Positions 54,075-63,486 are shown, numbered from the stretch's first letter. The stretch is DNA of 64,000 bases from Nocardia bhagyanarayanae (GCF_006716565.1 NZ_VFPG01000001.1:4588001-4652000), one strand, 5' to 3'. Notes: generated from the letters alone by a model not told the origin. Numbers and translations: made by a program.

Positions 54075-55009
54075 CGCCGCGCCGCCGGAGTCGTGCCGAA
54101 CCGGGCCGAATACAACCGACGCAGGTGTCGCGCGTCGCCGAACCCGCACCGCGCGGCAACGGCTTGCACCGTCAGGTCCGTCTGCTCGAGCAGGTTCGCG
54201 GCCAGTTCCAGGCGCAGCCGCTGCCGATATTCCAACGGCGTGATCCCGATCGTGGACTTGAACGCGCGGCTGAGCCCGCGTGGCGAAAGATGCGCGATAG
54301 CAGCGAGTTCGGCGAGGGTGTGGCTGGAGTCGAGATTTTGGGCCAGATGATCCTGTACCCGGTGTACCGCCTCGTTCAGGTGGGCCCGATCCCGCAGAAA
54401 CGGACTGAGCTGGGCATGGTGGCCGTCGCGCCGGAGATAGACCACCAGTTGGCGCGCCACGGCGGCCGCCAGCGCCGAGCCGTGATCACGTTCGACCAGG
54501 GACAGTGCCAGATCGATCCCGGAAGCGATTCCGGCGCTCGTGCTCACCGGCCCGTCGTGTACGTAGAGCACCGAATCGGCCACGCGCGCAGCGGGATACC
54601 GCGCGCGCATCGCGTCCAGCAGCTCCCAGTGGGTCGTACACCGCCGCCCGTTCAGCAGTCCGGCGTCGCCCAGCGCGATCGCGCCGCTGCACACCGAGGC
54701 GAACCGCGCGCCGCGCTCGGCCTGCGCACGCAACCAGTCGGTCACCTCGCGGCGCACCCGCGGGTGGTCGCCTCGAAGACGAGGCCCCGGAACGAGAACG
54801 AGATCGCCCGCCGCGGTTGTCGGTAGCGGCGCGAGGTCCGACAGCATCAAATCCTGGGCGGATCGCACGTTCGATTCGAGACCGACGTGTTCGATCCGGT
54901 AGGCGCCGCCCAGCGCCGTCGCGGCGTCGAAGACCTGCACCGGACCGGCGAGGTCGAGCAGATTCACCTGGGGGAGGACGAGGACGACCACTCTGCGCGC
55001 TGCACTCAC
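54071..55009 (-). CDS. GlxA-family AraC transcriptional regulator
   Basis: The 312-aa protein has a DJ-1-like sensor (VLVLPQVNLLDLAGPVQVFD, with the elbow ASVCSGAIALGDAGLL) and an AraC domain (LAELAAIAHLSPRGLSRAFK and VQAVAARCGFGDARHLRRLY). The start is GTG. It is coupled to the membrane DJ-1 protein, suggesting that regulator and membrane protein respond to the same signal. Confidence 0.92.
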   Translation of the reverse strand: MSAARRVVVLVLPQVNLLDLAGPVQVFDAATALGGAYRIEHVGLESNVRSAQDLMLSDLAPLPTTAAGDLVLVPGPRLRGDHPRVRREVTDWLRAQAERGARFASVCSGAIALGDAGLLNGRRCTTHWELLDAMRARYPAARVADSVLYVHDGPVSTSAGIASGIDLALSLVERDHGSALAAAVARQLVVYLRRDGHHAQLSPFLRDRAHLNEAVHRVQDHLAQNLDSSHTLAELAAIAHLSPRGLSRAFKSTIGITPLEYRQRLRLELAANLLEQTDLTVQAVAARCGFGDARHLRRLYSARFGTTPAARR

Positions 55010-55097
55010 CGGCCCAACGTAAGCAAGAAGACCTGCGACGACGAGGGCTGCGACGGCCGAACGGCGGACGGATCGGGCAGTCGCGGGCTGGTCGCGC

Positions 55098-55661
55098 TCA
55101 CGCGTGCGCGGCGATCCTCTTGTCGATCACGGAGAGCGCGAACTCGCCCCAGCGAATGTTCTCCTGTTCGAAGGAGATTCCGCGCATCAGCGTCAGATAG
55201 GGACCGACCCGCTCGGCCTCCTCGAGGTAGGCCTGCTCGCTGCGGCCGGCCAGCAGGCGGGTGCGCAGCCGCTCGTAGCGGGCCAGCTTGGCTTTCGACC
55301 ACTCCAGCTTGTCCAGGACCGCGGCGCGCACGGCAGGGGCGTCCTCGACGTCCATGCCCTGTACCTTCACCATCATCTCGTCGCGAATGGCGGTGGGTTT
55401 GGCGGGCGCCTCGATGAACTCGTGCAGGACCGCTCGTCCGGCGGGGGTGATGGCGTGCAGCCGCTTGTTGGGACGGCGTTCCTGCTGCACGACCCGGGTT
55501 TCGATGAGGCCGTCGGCCGCCATGCGCTCGAGTTCCTTGTACAGCTGCTGCGGCGTCGCCATCCAGAAGTTGGCCACCGAGGCGTCGAAGCCCTTGGCCA
55601 GGTCGTAGCCGGAGGCCTCGCCTTCCAGCAGGGCCGCGAGTACCGCGTTTCGTAGCGCCAT
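55098..55661 (-). CDS. PadR-family transcriptional regulator
   Basis: The 187-aa protein has the PadR winged helix (ALRNAVLAALLEGEASGYDL, then QLYKELERMAADGLIETRVV) and the C-terminal Vir-like helical dimer domain (LDKLEWSKAKLARYERLRTR). PadR proteins repress by binding palindromes and release on phenolic or drug ligands. The ATG at 55661 gives MALRNAVLAALL, the family start. It is divergent from the redox operon at 55787. Confidence 0.92.
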   Translation of the reverse strand: MALRNAVLAALLEGEASGYDLAKGFDASVANFWMATPQQLYKELERMAADGLIETRVVQQERRPNKRLHAITPAGRAVLHEFIEAPAKPTAIRDEMMVKVQGMDVEDAPAVRAAVLDKLEWSKAKLARYERLRTRLLAGRSEQAYLEEAERVGPYLTLMRGISFEQENIRWGEFALSVIDKRIAAHA

Positions 55662-55690
55662 GCGCCCAAGATACCAGCACACATGAATAA

Positions 55691-55769
55691 GCAACTAGTT
55701 CACTATTGCCCTATGGACAGACCTCCTCGATCGCACTATTGTCCATGGAGGTACTACTCAATTAGTTGC
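55691..55769. promoter_or_regulatory. Divergent control region with PadR-type repeats
   Basis: GCAACTA (55691) and TAGTTGC (55763) form inverted ends of the region. Inside, CACTATTGCCC (55701) and CACTATTGTCC (55734) are direct repeats, and GGACA/TGTCC adds inner symmetry. The block is AT-rich and ends 17 bases before the NTF2-like start. It probably contains the PadR operators and both promoters. Confidence 0.6.
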
Positions 55770-55786
55770 ATATGAAAGGCGGGGAC

Positions 55787-56203
55787 ATGCATCCCTTCCG
55801 GGCAGCCGTGGAGGCCCGCGACGAGGCCGCCATCGAGGCACTGCTTGCCGACGATGTCGTGTTCACCAGTCCGGTGGCGTTCAAGCCGTACCCGGGCAAG
55901 GCGATCACCGCGGCCATCCTGCGCGCGGTGATCCGGGTCTTCGAGGACTTCCGCTACGTCCGCGAGATCGCCGACGCCGACGGACGCGACCACGCCTTCG
56001 TGTTCGAGGCCACGGTCGACGGCAAGCAGCTGACCGGCTGCGACTTCCTGCACTTCGACGAGGACGGGAAGATCGACGACTTCATGGTCATGGTGCGCCC
56101 GCTCTCCGCCGCGCAGGCCCTGGCCAAGCGCATGGGGGAGCAGTTCGAACGCATCGAGGCCGAGGCCACCGCGCAACTCCAGCGAGAGGCGACCGGCGCA
56201 TGA
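55787..56203 (+). CDS. NTF2-like (SnoaL-type) protein
   Basis: The 138-aa protein starts MHPFRAAVEARDEAAIEALL and has the cone-shaped NTF2 fold pattern (DDVVFTSPVAFKPYPGK, GRDHAFVFEATVDGK, FDEDGKIDDFMVMVRP). The family includes isomerases, hydratases and binding proteins. It is the first gene of the PadR-controlled operon and its stop overlaps the next ATG (ATGA). The start at 55787 follows AAAGGCGGG; the ATG at 55766 is less well placed. Confidence 0.85.
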   Translation: MHPFRAAVEARDEAAIEALLADDVVFTSPVAFKPYPGKAITAAILRAVIRVFEDFRYVREIADADGRDHAFVFEATVDGKQLTGCDFLHFDEDGKIDDFMVMVRPLSAAQALAKRMGEQFERIEAEATAQLQREATGA

Positions 56204-57687
56204 CCGACTACGACGCCATCGTCATCGGCGCGGGCAATGCCGGCCTGACCGCGGCGGCGACGCTGCAACGCGCGGGCGCGCGCACCCTGCTGCTGGAACG
56301 CCACAACATCCCCGGCGGGTGTGGCACCTCGTTCCGCCGCGGCCGGTTCGAGTTCGAGGTGGCGCTGCACCAGCTGTCCGGCGTCGGCGTCGAGGGACAG
56401 CCGATCTCGTTGCGCGAGGGGCTGTTCCAGCAACTCGGCATCGCCGGCAAGCTGGAGTTCGTCCAGGAGCACGACCTCTACCGAGCGGTGATTCCAGGGC
56501 AGCTGGATCTGACCCTGCCCGCCGACTGGGACGCCGCCATCGACGCCATCGAGGCCGAGTTCCCCGGCAATCGCGATCGTGCGGCGAAGTTCTTCGAACT
56601 GCTCAAACAGGTGACCTTCTGGCAGATAGCCGCCATGCGCGGCATGCCGGTCGAGCAGATCGATCCGACACTGTTCACCTACGGCCTGCGTCCGCTGAAG
56701 GACGTGCTCGACGAATACTTCGACGACGAGCGCATCAAGGTCGCGCTCGGCATGTACTGGACCTACCTCGGCCAGCCGCCGTCGAAGCTGCGCTTCCAGG
56801 ACTTGGCGCTGACGCTGTTCGCCTACTTCGAGTTCAAGCCATGGCACGTGCGCGGCGGCTCCCAGGCCATGTCCACCGCCATCCTCGACGCGTTCCTGCA
56901 GGCGGGCGGGGAGGTCCGGTTCAACACCGGGGTCGAGGCCATCCTCACCGAGGGCGGCCGGGTCTTGGGTGTCCGGCTGGAAGACGGAACCGAGGTCACC
57001 GCACCGGATGTGGTCTCCAATGCCTCGCTGCCCACCACGTACGGAATGCTCGAGGGCCTCGAGGTACCCGCGGCCGTGCGAGATGATCTGGCCACCAGGC
57101 GAATCGGCGTCTCCGGGTTCGTACTGCACATGGGCTTGGACGCCACACCCGCCGAGCTCGGGTTCACCACCAGCACCACCTTCGTCAACCGCGACAGCGA
57201 CGACGACCGCACCTACGACTCGTGGAAGTCCTTCGAACCCGCGCGTGGAATCTGTGTCAGCTCTTACGATGTCGCACCGATCGGCTTCGCGCCCTCCGGC
57301 GCCACCCACGTCAGCCTGATGACGCTGCAATACGCCGACATCTGGAAGAACGTCGCCCCATCGGAGTACGCGCGCACCAAGTTCGCCTACGCCGAGACGC
57401 TGCTCGACCTGTGCGAGACCGTCACCCCCGGCATCCGCGACGCCATCGAGGAGGTCGACGTCGCGACGCCGTTGACGATGATGCGCTACCTCGGCCACCC
57501 AGGCGGCGCGATCTACGGCTACGACCAGGACGCCACCGAAGGCTGGCTGTTCCGCGACAGCGAACGCCGAACCCACGTCCCCGGACTGCATTTGGCCGGC
57601 TCCTGGGCCGGTATCGGCGGTTTCCAACCCACACTCGAGGCAGGCGCCCGCGTCGCCCGCCGCCTGCTGCGCACCAAAGCCGCCTGA
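56200..57687 (+). CDS. Phytoene-desaturase/carotenoid-isomerase-like FAD oxidoreductase
   Basis: The 495-aa protein has the N-terminal FAD motif AIVIGAGNAGLTAAATLQRA with ERHNIPGG and the C-terminal AGSWAGIGGFQPTLEAGARV of the CrtI/CRTISO/retinol-saturase group. The middle contains a substrate region with VRGGSQAMSTAILDAF. Members desaturate, saturate or isomerise polyenes and lipids. No carotenoid genes are nearby, so the substrate is unknown. It is coupled to the NTF2-like gene and 13 bases before the reductase gene. Confidence 0.88.
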   Translation: MTDYDAIVIGAGNAGLTAAATLQRAGARTLLLERHNIPGGCGTSFRRGRFEFEVALHQLSGVGVEGQPISLREGLFQQLGIAGKLEFVQEHDLYRAVIPGQLDLTLPADWDAAIDAIEAEFPGNRDRAAKFFELLKQVTFWQIAAMRGMPVEQIDPTLFTYGLRPLKDVLDEYFDDERIKVALGMYWTYLGQPPSKLRFQDLALTLFAYFEFKPWHVRGGSQAMSTAILDAFLQAGGEVRFNTGVEAILTEGGRVLGVRLEDGTEVTAPDVVSNASLPTTYGMLEGLEVPAAVRDDLATRRIGVSGFVLHMGLDATPAELGFTTSTTFVNRDSDDDRTYDSWKSFEPARGICVSSYDVAPIGFAPSGATHVSLMTLQYADIWKNVAPSEYARTKFAYAETLLDLCETVTPGIRDAIEEVDVATPLTMMRYLGHPGGAIYGYDQDATEGWLFRDSERRTHVPGLHLAGSWAGIGGFQPTLEAGARVARRLLRTKAA

Positions 57688-57700
57688 ACGGAGCATCCTC

Positions 57701-58837
57701 GTGACATACCCCTTGGCCGAACGATTCGACGGTGCGAGCGAGATTCTCGCCGAGATCGACTCCCGCATCGCCGACACCCGCGATCACCTCGCCGAAACCC
57801 GCGCCACCGTCGACGCCTATCACCCTAAGCGGCTCCGGCTGGCGGTCACCGAGATCATCGACGAGACCCCGACCACCAAGACCTTCCGGCTGGCGAGCCT
57901 CGATCAGGCCCCGCTGCCGCCGTTCCTGGCCGGTCAATACGTCAACGTCTTCTTCGACGGCACCAGCCGCCCCTACGCCATCTCCTCCAGCCCCACCCGA
58001 CTGGATCACTACGACCTCACCGTGCGCCGTGTGCCCGGCGGCCGCGTCAGCAATCTGCTCATCGACGCCGTGGTGGTCGGGCAGGTGCTGACCACCACCG
58101 GGCCGATGGGCACCTTCCATCACAACCCGCTCTTCCACGGTGAGGACGTCGTGTTCCTCGCGGGCGGTTCGGGTGTCGCGCCCGCCATGAGCATGATCCG
58201 AGAGATCGTCGAACTCGGCCTGGACCGCACCTTTCACCTGATCTACGGCTCTCGTGATGCCGCCGACGTGATCTTCCGCGACGAACTCGACGCGCTCGCC
58301 GCCGGGCACCCCGGTGTCGACGTCGACCACGTCATCGCCGAGCCCGACGCCGAATGGACCGGGGCCACCGGGTTTCTCACCGCGGACACCATCCGCTCTC
58401 TCGCCGGCGCACTCGACAACCGCATGGTCTATGTGTGCGGCCCGCAAGCCCTCTACCCGTATGCCCTCACCCAGCTGACCGCGCTCGGTCAGCCGCGCAA
58501 GCGCATCCGTTTCGAGGCCAACGGCGCTCCCAACGACCCCACCGAGCAACCGCATTGGCCCGCCGAGGTGGATCCGACAGGCGAGGTCACCGTCACCGTC
58601 GGGGATGTGTCCTTCCGTACGCCCCGCAACCGGCCGCTGCTGGACGCATTGGAGGACAACGACCTTCGTCCCGAGGCGGCGTGCCGTTCGGGCGAATGCA
58701 GTCTGTGCCGGGTGCGCGTGGTGAAAGGCCGGGTGCACACCGCGGAGGAGGCCAAACTCCGCCTGTCCGACGCGCAGTTCGACTACACCCACTCCTGCGT
58801 CGCCTATCCCATCAGCGATGTAGAGCTCGACCTGTGA
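57701..58837 (+). CDS. FAD/NAD-dependent reductase with C-terminal 2Fe-2S ferredoxin domain
   Basis: The 378-aa protein has an FNR-type flavin domain (GTSRPYAISSSPTRLDHYDL, VFLAGGSGVAPAMSMIREI), a pyridine-nucleotide domain ending VYVCGPQALYPYAL, and a plant-type ferredoxin domain (ACRSGECSLCRVRV, last Cys in THSCVAYP). This order (FNR then 2Fe-2S) is that of oxygenase reductases and hybrid cluster systems. It passes electrons from NAD(P)H to a partner, plausibly the preceding flavoprotein or an unlinked oxygenase. The start is GTG. Confidence 0.92.
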   Translation: MTYPLAERFDGASEILAEIDSRIADTRDHLAETRATVDAYHPKRLRLAVTEIIDETPTTKTFRLASLDQAPLPPFLAGQYVNVFFDGTSRPYAISSSPTRLDHYDLTVRRVPGGRVSNLLIDAVVVGQVLTTTGPMGTFHHNPLFHGEDVVFLAGGSGVAPAMSMIREIVELGLDRTFHLIYGSRDAADVIFRDELDALAAGHPGVDVDHVIAEPDAEWTGATGFLTADTIRSLAGALDNRMVYVCGPQALYPYALTQLTALGQPRKRIRFEANGAPNDPTEQPHWPAEVDPTGEVTVTVGDVSFRTPRNRPLLDALEDNDLRPEAACRSGECSLCRVRVVKGRVHTAEEAKLRLSDAQFDYTHSCVAYPISDVELDL

Positions 58838-58892
58838 CCTCGAGCAACCCCGGTCGGGGATCACTACCGCATGTCGGCGAGGACGCCTTCTG

Positions 58893-59708
58893 ATGACCGT
58901 CTATTCGCGCTATGTCGCGCTGGGTGACAGTCAGACCGAGGGCGTCGGCGACGGCGACGACCGGATCGGATTGCGCGGTCTGGCCGACCGTCTCGCCGAA
59001 CGGCTCGCCGCGATCGAACCGGACCTGCGGTACGCCAACCTCGCCGTACGCGGCAAACTCGCGAGTGAGGTGCACGCCGAACAGCTCACGGCCGCATTGG
59101 CGCTGCGGCCCGACCTGGTCACCGTGGTCGCCGGGTTCAACGACCTGCTTCGGCCCGGATTCGACGCCGACGAGGTCGCCGGACACCTGGACATGATGTT
59201 CGCGGCGCTCACCGGCAGCGGCGCGGTCGTCGCCACGCTGACCTTCCCCGACGTCGCGCGCATCACCCCGCTCGCGCGTCCGATCAGCGGACGGGTCACC
59301 GCGCTCAATCAGCGCATCCGCGGCGCCGCGCAGCGGCATGGTGTCATAGTCGCCGACACGGTCCACTACGCCGTCGTCACCGATCCTCGCCTCTGGAGTC
59401 CGGACCGGCTGCACGCGGGCCCGATCGGACATCAGCGCATCGCCGATGCCCTCGCCCACGCCTTGCGACTGCCCGGCGCCGACGATCGTTGGACCGAAGA
59501 CCTGCGACCGCCGCTGCCCGCACGCGGCGCGCTGTCCACCGTGGTCGGCGAAATACGCTGGGCAACAACATTTCTCGGTCCATGGTTGGGGCGACGGCTG
59601 ACTGGACGGTCCTCCGGTGCGGGGCGCACCGCCAAACGGCCCGACCTGCTGCCGCTTCGCGACCGCGCGGACACCGCGGGCGCGGAAAGGGCGGCCGGCG
59701 GACCGTGA
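58893..59708 (+). CDS. SGNH/GDSL hydrolase
   Basis: The 271-aa protein has the block I motif YVALGDSQTEGVGD (nucleophile Ser), VAGFNDLLRPGFD and the catalytic Asp/His pair in WSPDRLHAGPIGHQRIA. It should hydrolyse an ester or acyl group. There is no signal peptide. It begins 55 bases after the reductase gene and probably belongs to the same operon; a Pro/Arg-rich C-terminus follows the domain. Confidence 0.87.
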   Translation: MTVYSRYVALGDSQTEGVGDGDDRIGLRGLADRLAERLAAIEPDLRYANLAVRGKLASEVHAEQLTAALALRPDLVTVVAGFNDLLRPGFDADEVAGHLDMMFAALTGSGAVVATLTFPDVARITPLARPISGRVTALNQRIRGAAQRHGVIVADTVHYAVVTDPRLWSPDRLHAGPIGHQRIADALAHALRLPGADDRWTEDLRPPLPARGALSTVVGEIRWATTFLGPWLGRRLTGRSSGAGRTAKRPDLLPLRDRADTAGAERAAGGP

Positions 59709-59832
59709 CCGGGAACCGGGGCGGGTCGATCAGCGCTACTGGGCGAGGTTCGGGCGCTGCTTCGCGGGAGCGGAGGCCAGTCCGGGGGATAAGGTCGAGG
59801 CGGTGAGATCAATGCCTTTGGCAGGGGGTGGG

Positions 59833-60543
59833 ATGCGATCGATCAGCGTGCCGGGTGATGACGGGGCCTTGCTGCATGTCGGTGTCACGGGACACGGGCC
59901 GGATGTCGTGGTGCTGTCCGGTGGGCCGGGTTGCGTTCATTACCTCGAGGACGACGCGCTGGCGCCGCGCGGGATGCGGGCGTGGTATCCGGAACCCCGG
60001 GGCGTTGGGCGTTCCGAGGGCGGTCCACACGATCTCGCTCAGGCGGTCGCCGATATCGAAGCGGTGCGGCGGGACGCGGGTGTCGACAGGTGGGTGGTGC
60101 TGGGCCATTCGTGGGGCTCGGATCTGGCGGTGCGTTACGCGCTGGATCATCCCGAGCGGGTTCGAGCCGTGGTCGGCGTCGCGGGGCACGGGTTGCACAA
60201 GGACCGCACGTGGTCTCAGGTGTACGAGTCCTCGCGGCACCTGGAATCCGACATCGAAATCGACTGGAATCCAGAGGTTCACGCCGCGTTGGGCGCGTCG
60301 TTCGTGGAGTGGATCCACGAACCCGATGTGCTGCGCCGGCTGGCCGACTCCGATGTCGCCATGACGTTCCTCGCCGCGCAGCACGACATTCGACCGTCGT
60401 GGCCGCTGCGGCAGCTCGCCGCCTTGGTTCCGCGCGGCAGATTCGAGGAACTGCCCGGTGTCGCGCACAACCTGTGGTCGACCGATCCGCACGTGTGGGT
60501 CGACGCCGTCACGAGAGTCTGCGGCGCTCAGGTTCTCCGCTAG
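59833..60543 (+). CDS. Alpha/beta hydrolase, proline-iminopeptidase-like
   Basis: The 236-aa protein has the oxyanion motif VVLSGGPGCVHYLED, the nucleophile VVLGHSWGSDLAV and the His in PGVAHNLWS, with an Asp in AAQHDIRPSW. It resembles proline iminopeptidases but is short. The start could be ATG 59833 (behind GCAGGGGGTGGG) or ATG 59812. It is convergent with the PucR gene, overlapping it by 4 bases. Confidence 0.85.
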   Translation: MRSISVPGDDGALLHVGVTGHGPDVVVLSGGPGCVHYLEDDALAPRGMRAWYPEPRGVGRSEGGPHDLAQAVADIEAVRRDAGVDRWVVLGHSWGSDLAVRYALDHPERVRAVVGVAGHGLHKDRTWSQVYESSRHLESDIEIDWNPEVHAALGASFVEWIHEPDVLRRLADSDVAMTFLAAQHDIRPSWPLRQLAALVPRGRFEELPGVAHNLWSTDPHVWVDAVTRVCGAQVLR

Positions 60544-61739
60544 GGGGTCGCGGTGTGATCGGCGTCCATGAGGCGGGCCGCGCGCAGGGCGATGTACAGC
60601 TCGGCGGCCGCCTTGGGGTCGGCGCAGCGGCGGTTGGTGAGATTCTCGATGCGGCGCAGGCGGTTGTGAATCGTGTTGCGATGGAAGTGGAGCCGGCGGG
60701 CGACCTCGAGATTCGAGCCCGCGCATTCGAACCACAAGTCGAGCGTGTCGAGTAGTTCGTCCCGGTCGGCGGCGGGCAGTTCGAGGATCGGGCCGAGGAT
60801 CTCGGTGGCGAGCTCGCCGCTCGGCTGCGGCGCGTGCGCCAGCAGCAGCGGAATGGGCTCGACGCCATAGCTGGTCACGGCGGGCACGCCCGGAGACGTA
60901 CAGCGACAAGCGATCTCGGCCTCGCGCAGCGCCGCGGCGGCGTCGATGGGACGGGTGAACAGCCGGCTGACTCCGACGCGAGTCGTCGCGCCGAGGGTCA
61001 GCAGCCGGAGCGCCTGATCCAGGCCGCGCGGCGTGACGAGGCTCAACAGGCCGATCCGCTTGTCGGGCTCGGTGATCCAGAACGAATTGACGAATGCGGC
61101 GCGCAGCCGATCCTCGATGGCGGGCAGTACCTCCGTGGCGGGGGCGCTTTCGGCGTGCACGACGACGAAGGACCCGGACTGCGGAAGGTGCAGGGCACGG
61201 CCGATACCCCACAGCGTCGCGTTGTCGGCCGTGCCCGTGAGCAGAGTGCGCAGCATGGTCCTGCGCCGTTGGTTGTCGCGGTGCACGCGGTCGGCGAGGT
61301 AGTGCTCGTAGGAGTCGGCGGCAGCGCTGGAGTAGTCGTCGACGAGCCGCCAGATCTCCGAGCCCAGCGCGGGCAGACAGTCCTGCATGCTCGGCGCGGC
61401 GCCGCGCAACGAGCGCTCCCAGACCAGCCGGCCGGCGAGCCGGTACGCGTGCAGCACCGCCGCGAGCGGTATGCCGAGCTCGGCTTTCATCCGGCCCGCG
61501 TCGATCGCCGGATGCAGGCGCCGCGCCGCGGTGCCGGACAGCTGACCGAGGAGCGCGGCGAGATTGTCGTGGACCGTGCCGCGCAGCTGCTGATCGGTCA
61601 GCAATGTCGATTCCGCATAGATCTGGTCACCGACGCGGATCCGGTCGACCAGATCGTCGGTGAGGTGGTCGAGCTGATCGAGCAGATCGCGGGCGAGTAG
61701 CTCGGACCCCTCGGGCGCCGATCCGATCACCGTCGTCAT
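60540..61739 (-). CDS. PucR/CdaR-family transcriptional regulator
   Basis: The 399-aa protein has a helical N-terminal region (LTDDLVDRIRVGDQIYAEST), a central GGDEF-like/CdaR region and the C-terminal PucR helix-turn-helix (GSNLEVARRLHFHRNTIHNR, then LRRIENLTNRR). Such proteins regulate catabolic operons. It is divergent from the GMC oxidoreductase gene (178 bp between starts) and probably controls it. The ATG at 61739 was taken; the longer frame upstream is not family-like. Confidence 0.9.
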   Translation of the reverse strand: MTTVIGSAPEGSELLARDLLDQLDHLTDDLVDRIRVGDQIYAESTLLTDQQLRGTVHDNLAALLGQLSGTAARRLHPAIDAGRMKAELGIPLAAVLHAYRLAGRLVWERSLRGAAPSMQDCLPALGSEIWRLVDDYSSAAADSYEHYLADRVHRDNQRRRTMLRTLLTGTADNATLWGIGRALHLPQSGSFVVVHAESAPATEVLPAIEDRLRAAFVNSFWITEPDKRIGLLSLVTPRGLDQALRLLTLGATTRVGVSRLFTRPIDAAAALREAEIACRCTSPGVPAVTSYGVEPIPLLLAHAPQPSGELATEILGPILELPAADRDELLDTLDLWFECAGSNLEVARRLHFHRNTIHNRLRRIENLTNRRCADPKAAAELYIALRAARLMDADHTATP

Positions 61740-61917
61740 GCACCGATGATACGTACCGCCCTGAGCGCCGTGGATGTGCTGCAGCACATCGGACGGTCCG
61801 GAATCGGTGGCCGCGGCCCATGGTGCACCGCCTCGCACCGCTTGCAGGATCGACCTCGAGAAGTGACCTGGGCCATACGCGGGCCGGGTCGATGGTGAAT
61901 CGAGAGAGGTGCCGATC

Positions 61918-63486
61918 GTGTACGACTACGTCGTCGTAGGCGCGGGGTCCGCCGGATCCGCGCTGGCAGCGCGGCTGTCCGAGGACCCGGCCGTCCAGGT
62001 CGCGTTGATCGAGGCGGGCCCGAGGGACACCGCCGAGGAGATCCATATCCCGGTGGCGTTCCCGGCGCTGTTCAAGGGTCCGCTCGACTGGGATCTCGAC
62101 AGCGAGCCGGAGCCGGGGCTCGGCGGTCGACGCGCCTACCTGCCCCGCGGGCGCGTGCTCGGCGGCTCCAGCTCGATGAACGCCATGATCTACATCCGCG
62201 GCGCCAAGGCCGACTACGACGAGTGGGCGGCGGCCGGCGCGGACGGGTGGAGCTACGACGAGGTGCTGCCGTACTTCTTGAAGTCGGAGGACAACGAGCG
62301 CGGCAAGGACGCCTACCACGGCGTCGGCGGTCCGCTGTCGGTGAGCGACGGGCGTTCCCTGCACCCGCTGTGCGACGCCTACCTCGCGGCCGCCGAGCAG
62401 GCCGGATACTCGCGCAACGAGGACTTCAACGGCGTGACCCAGCTGGGCGTCGGCCGCTACCAGCTGACCCAGCGCAACGGGATGCGCTGTAGCACGGCCG
62501 TGGCCTTCCTGCATCCCGCGCTGGAACGGCCGAACCTCACGGTGATCACCGGCGCCGTCGCCCAGCGCGTGCTGTTCGACGGCGACCGGGCGACCGGCGT
62601 CGCGATCGTCCAGGACGGCGAGCAGCGCGTGATCGACGCGCGACGCGAGGTGGTGCTCGCGGCGGGCGCCTATGGGTCGGCGCACCTGTTGCTGCTGTCG
62701 GGAGTCGGTCCCGCCGAACAACTTTCGGCGTTCGGCATCGACGTGGTCCGCGACCTCCCCGTTGGCGAACACCTGCAGGATCACCCGTCGGTGTTCCTCA
62801 ACTATCGCACCGACCGGGAATCCCTGATGACCGCGCTCACCGGCGAGAACGTCGCGCTGCTGCAAGAGCACGGGCGCGGGCCGTTGACGTCGAACGTGGG
62901 GGAGGCCGGTGGATTCATCCAGACTCGCGCCGGCTTGGCCGGCCCCGACGTGCAGTTCCACCAGGCGCCGGTGCTCTTCCACGAGGAGGGCTTGGGCGCG
63001 CCCGTCACGCACGGCTTCGCCATGGGCGCCTGCGTGATCAAACCGACCAGTCGCGGGCGCCTTTCGCTGCGCTCGGCCTCGCCGGGCAGCGCGCCGCGGA
63101 TCGTGCACAACTATCTGACCACCGAAGAGGACCGCGCCAGCATGGTCGCCGGTCTACGGATCGTCCTAGAGATGGCGGCCCAGCCCGCCCTGCGCGAGGT
63201 CATCACCGGCGAATTCAGCATTCCCGCCTCGGATTCCGACGCCGACCTGCTCGACTTCGCCCGCCGCACCGCACAGACGCTCTACCACCCGACCTCGACT
63301 TGCGCGATCGGGGCGGTGGTCGATCCACGGCTGCGCGTGTTCGGCCTGCGCGGCCTGCGGGTCGCCGACGCCTCGGTGATGCCCAGCGTGGTACGCGGCA
63401 ACACCAACGCCCCGACGATCATGATCGGCGAGAAGGCCGCCGCGATGATCGCCGAGGAACTCGAATCGGAAGGAACCGTGCGATGA
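61918..63486 (+). CDS. GMC-family oxidoreductase (choline/alcohol dehydrogenase-like)
   Basis: The 522-aa protein starts VYDYVVVGAGSAGSALAARL and has the GMC FAD signature RAYLPRGRVLGGSSSMNAMI and the second signature with LLLSGVGPAEQL. The C-terminal pair is YHPTSTCAIG (His) and GNTNAPTIMIGEKAA (Asn). It oxidises an alcohol to an aldehyde with FAD. The GTG at 61918 follows GAGAGG; a GTG at 61909 is also possible. It is coupled to the next aldehyde dehydrogenase by ATGA. Confidence 0.92.
   Translation: MYDYVVVGAGSAGSALAARLSEDPAVQVALIEAGPRDTAEEIHIPVAFPALFKGPLDWDLDSEPEPGLGGRRAYLPRGRVLGGSSSMNAMIYIRGAKADYDEWAAAGADGWSYDEVLPYFLKSEDNERGKDAYHGVGGPLSVSDGRSLHPLCDAYLAAAEQAGYSRNEDFNGVTQLGVGRYQLTQRNGMRCSTAVAFLHPALERPNLTVITGAVAQRVLFDGDRATGVAIVQDGEQRVIDARREVVLAAGAYGSAHLLLLSGVGPAEQLSAFGIDVVRDLPVGEHLQDHPSVFLNYRTDRESLMTALTGENVALLQEHGRGPLTSNVGEAGGFIQTRAGLAGPDVQFHQAPVLFHEEGLGAPVTHGFAMGACVIKPTSRGRLSLRSASPGSAPRIVHNYLTTEEDRASMVAGLRIVLEMAAQPALREVITGEFSIPASDSDADLLDFARRTAQTLYHPTSTCAIGAVVDPRLRVFGLRGLRVADASVMPSVVRGNTNAPTIMIGEKAAAMIAEELESEGTVR

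Noticed and set aside
55954..57777. 607-codon minus-strand frame
   Set aside because: It is antisense to the NTF2-like and CrtI-like genes; the translation is low-complexity Gly/Val/Gln-rich.
61627..63108. 493-codon minus-strand frame
   Set aside because: It is antisense to the GMC oxidoreductase, whose signatures are intact.
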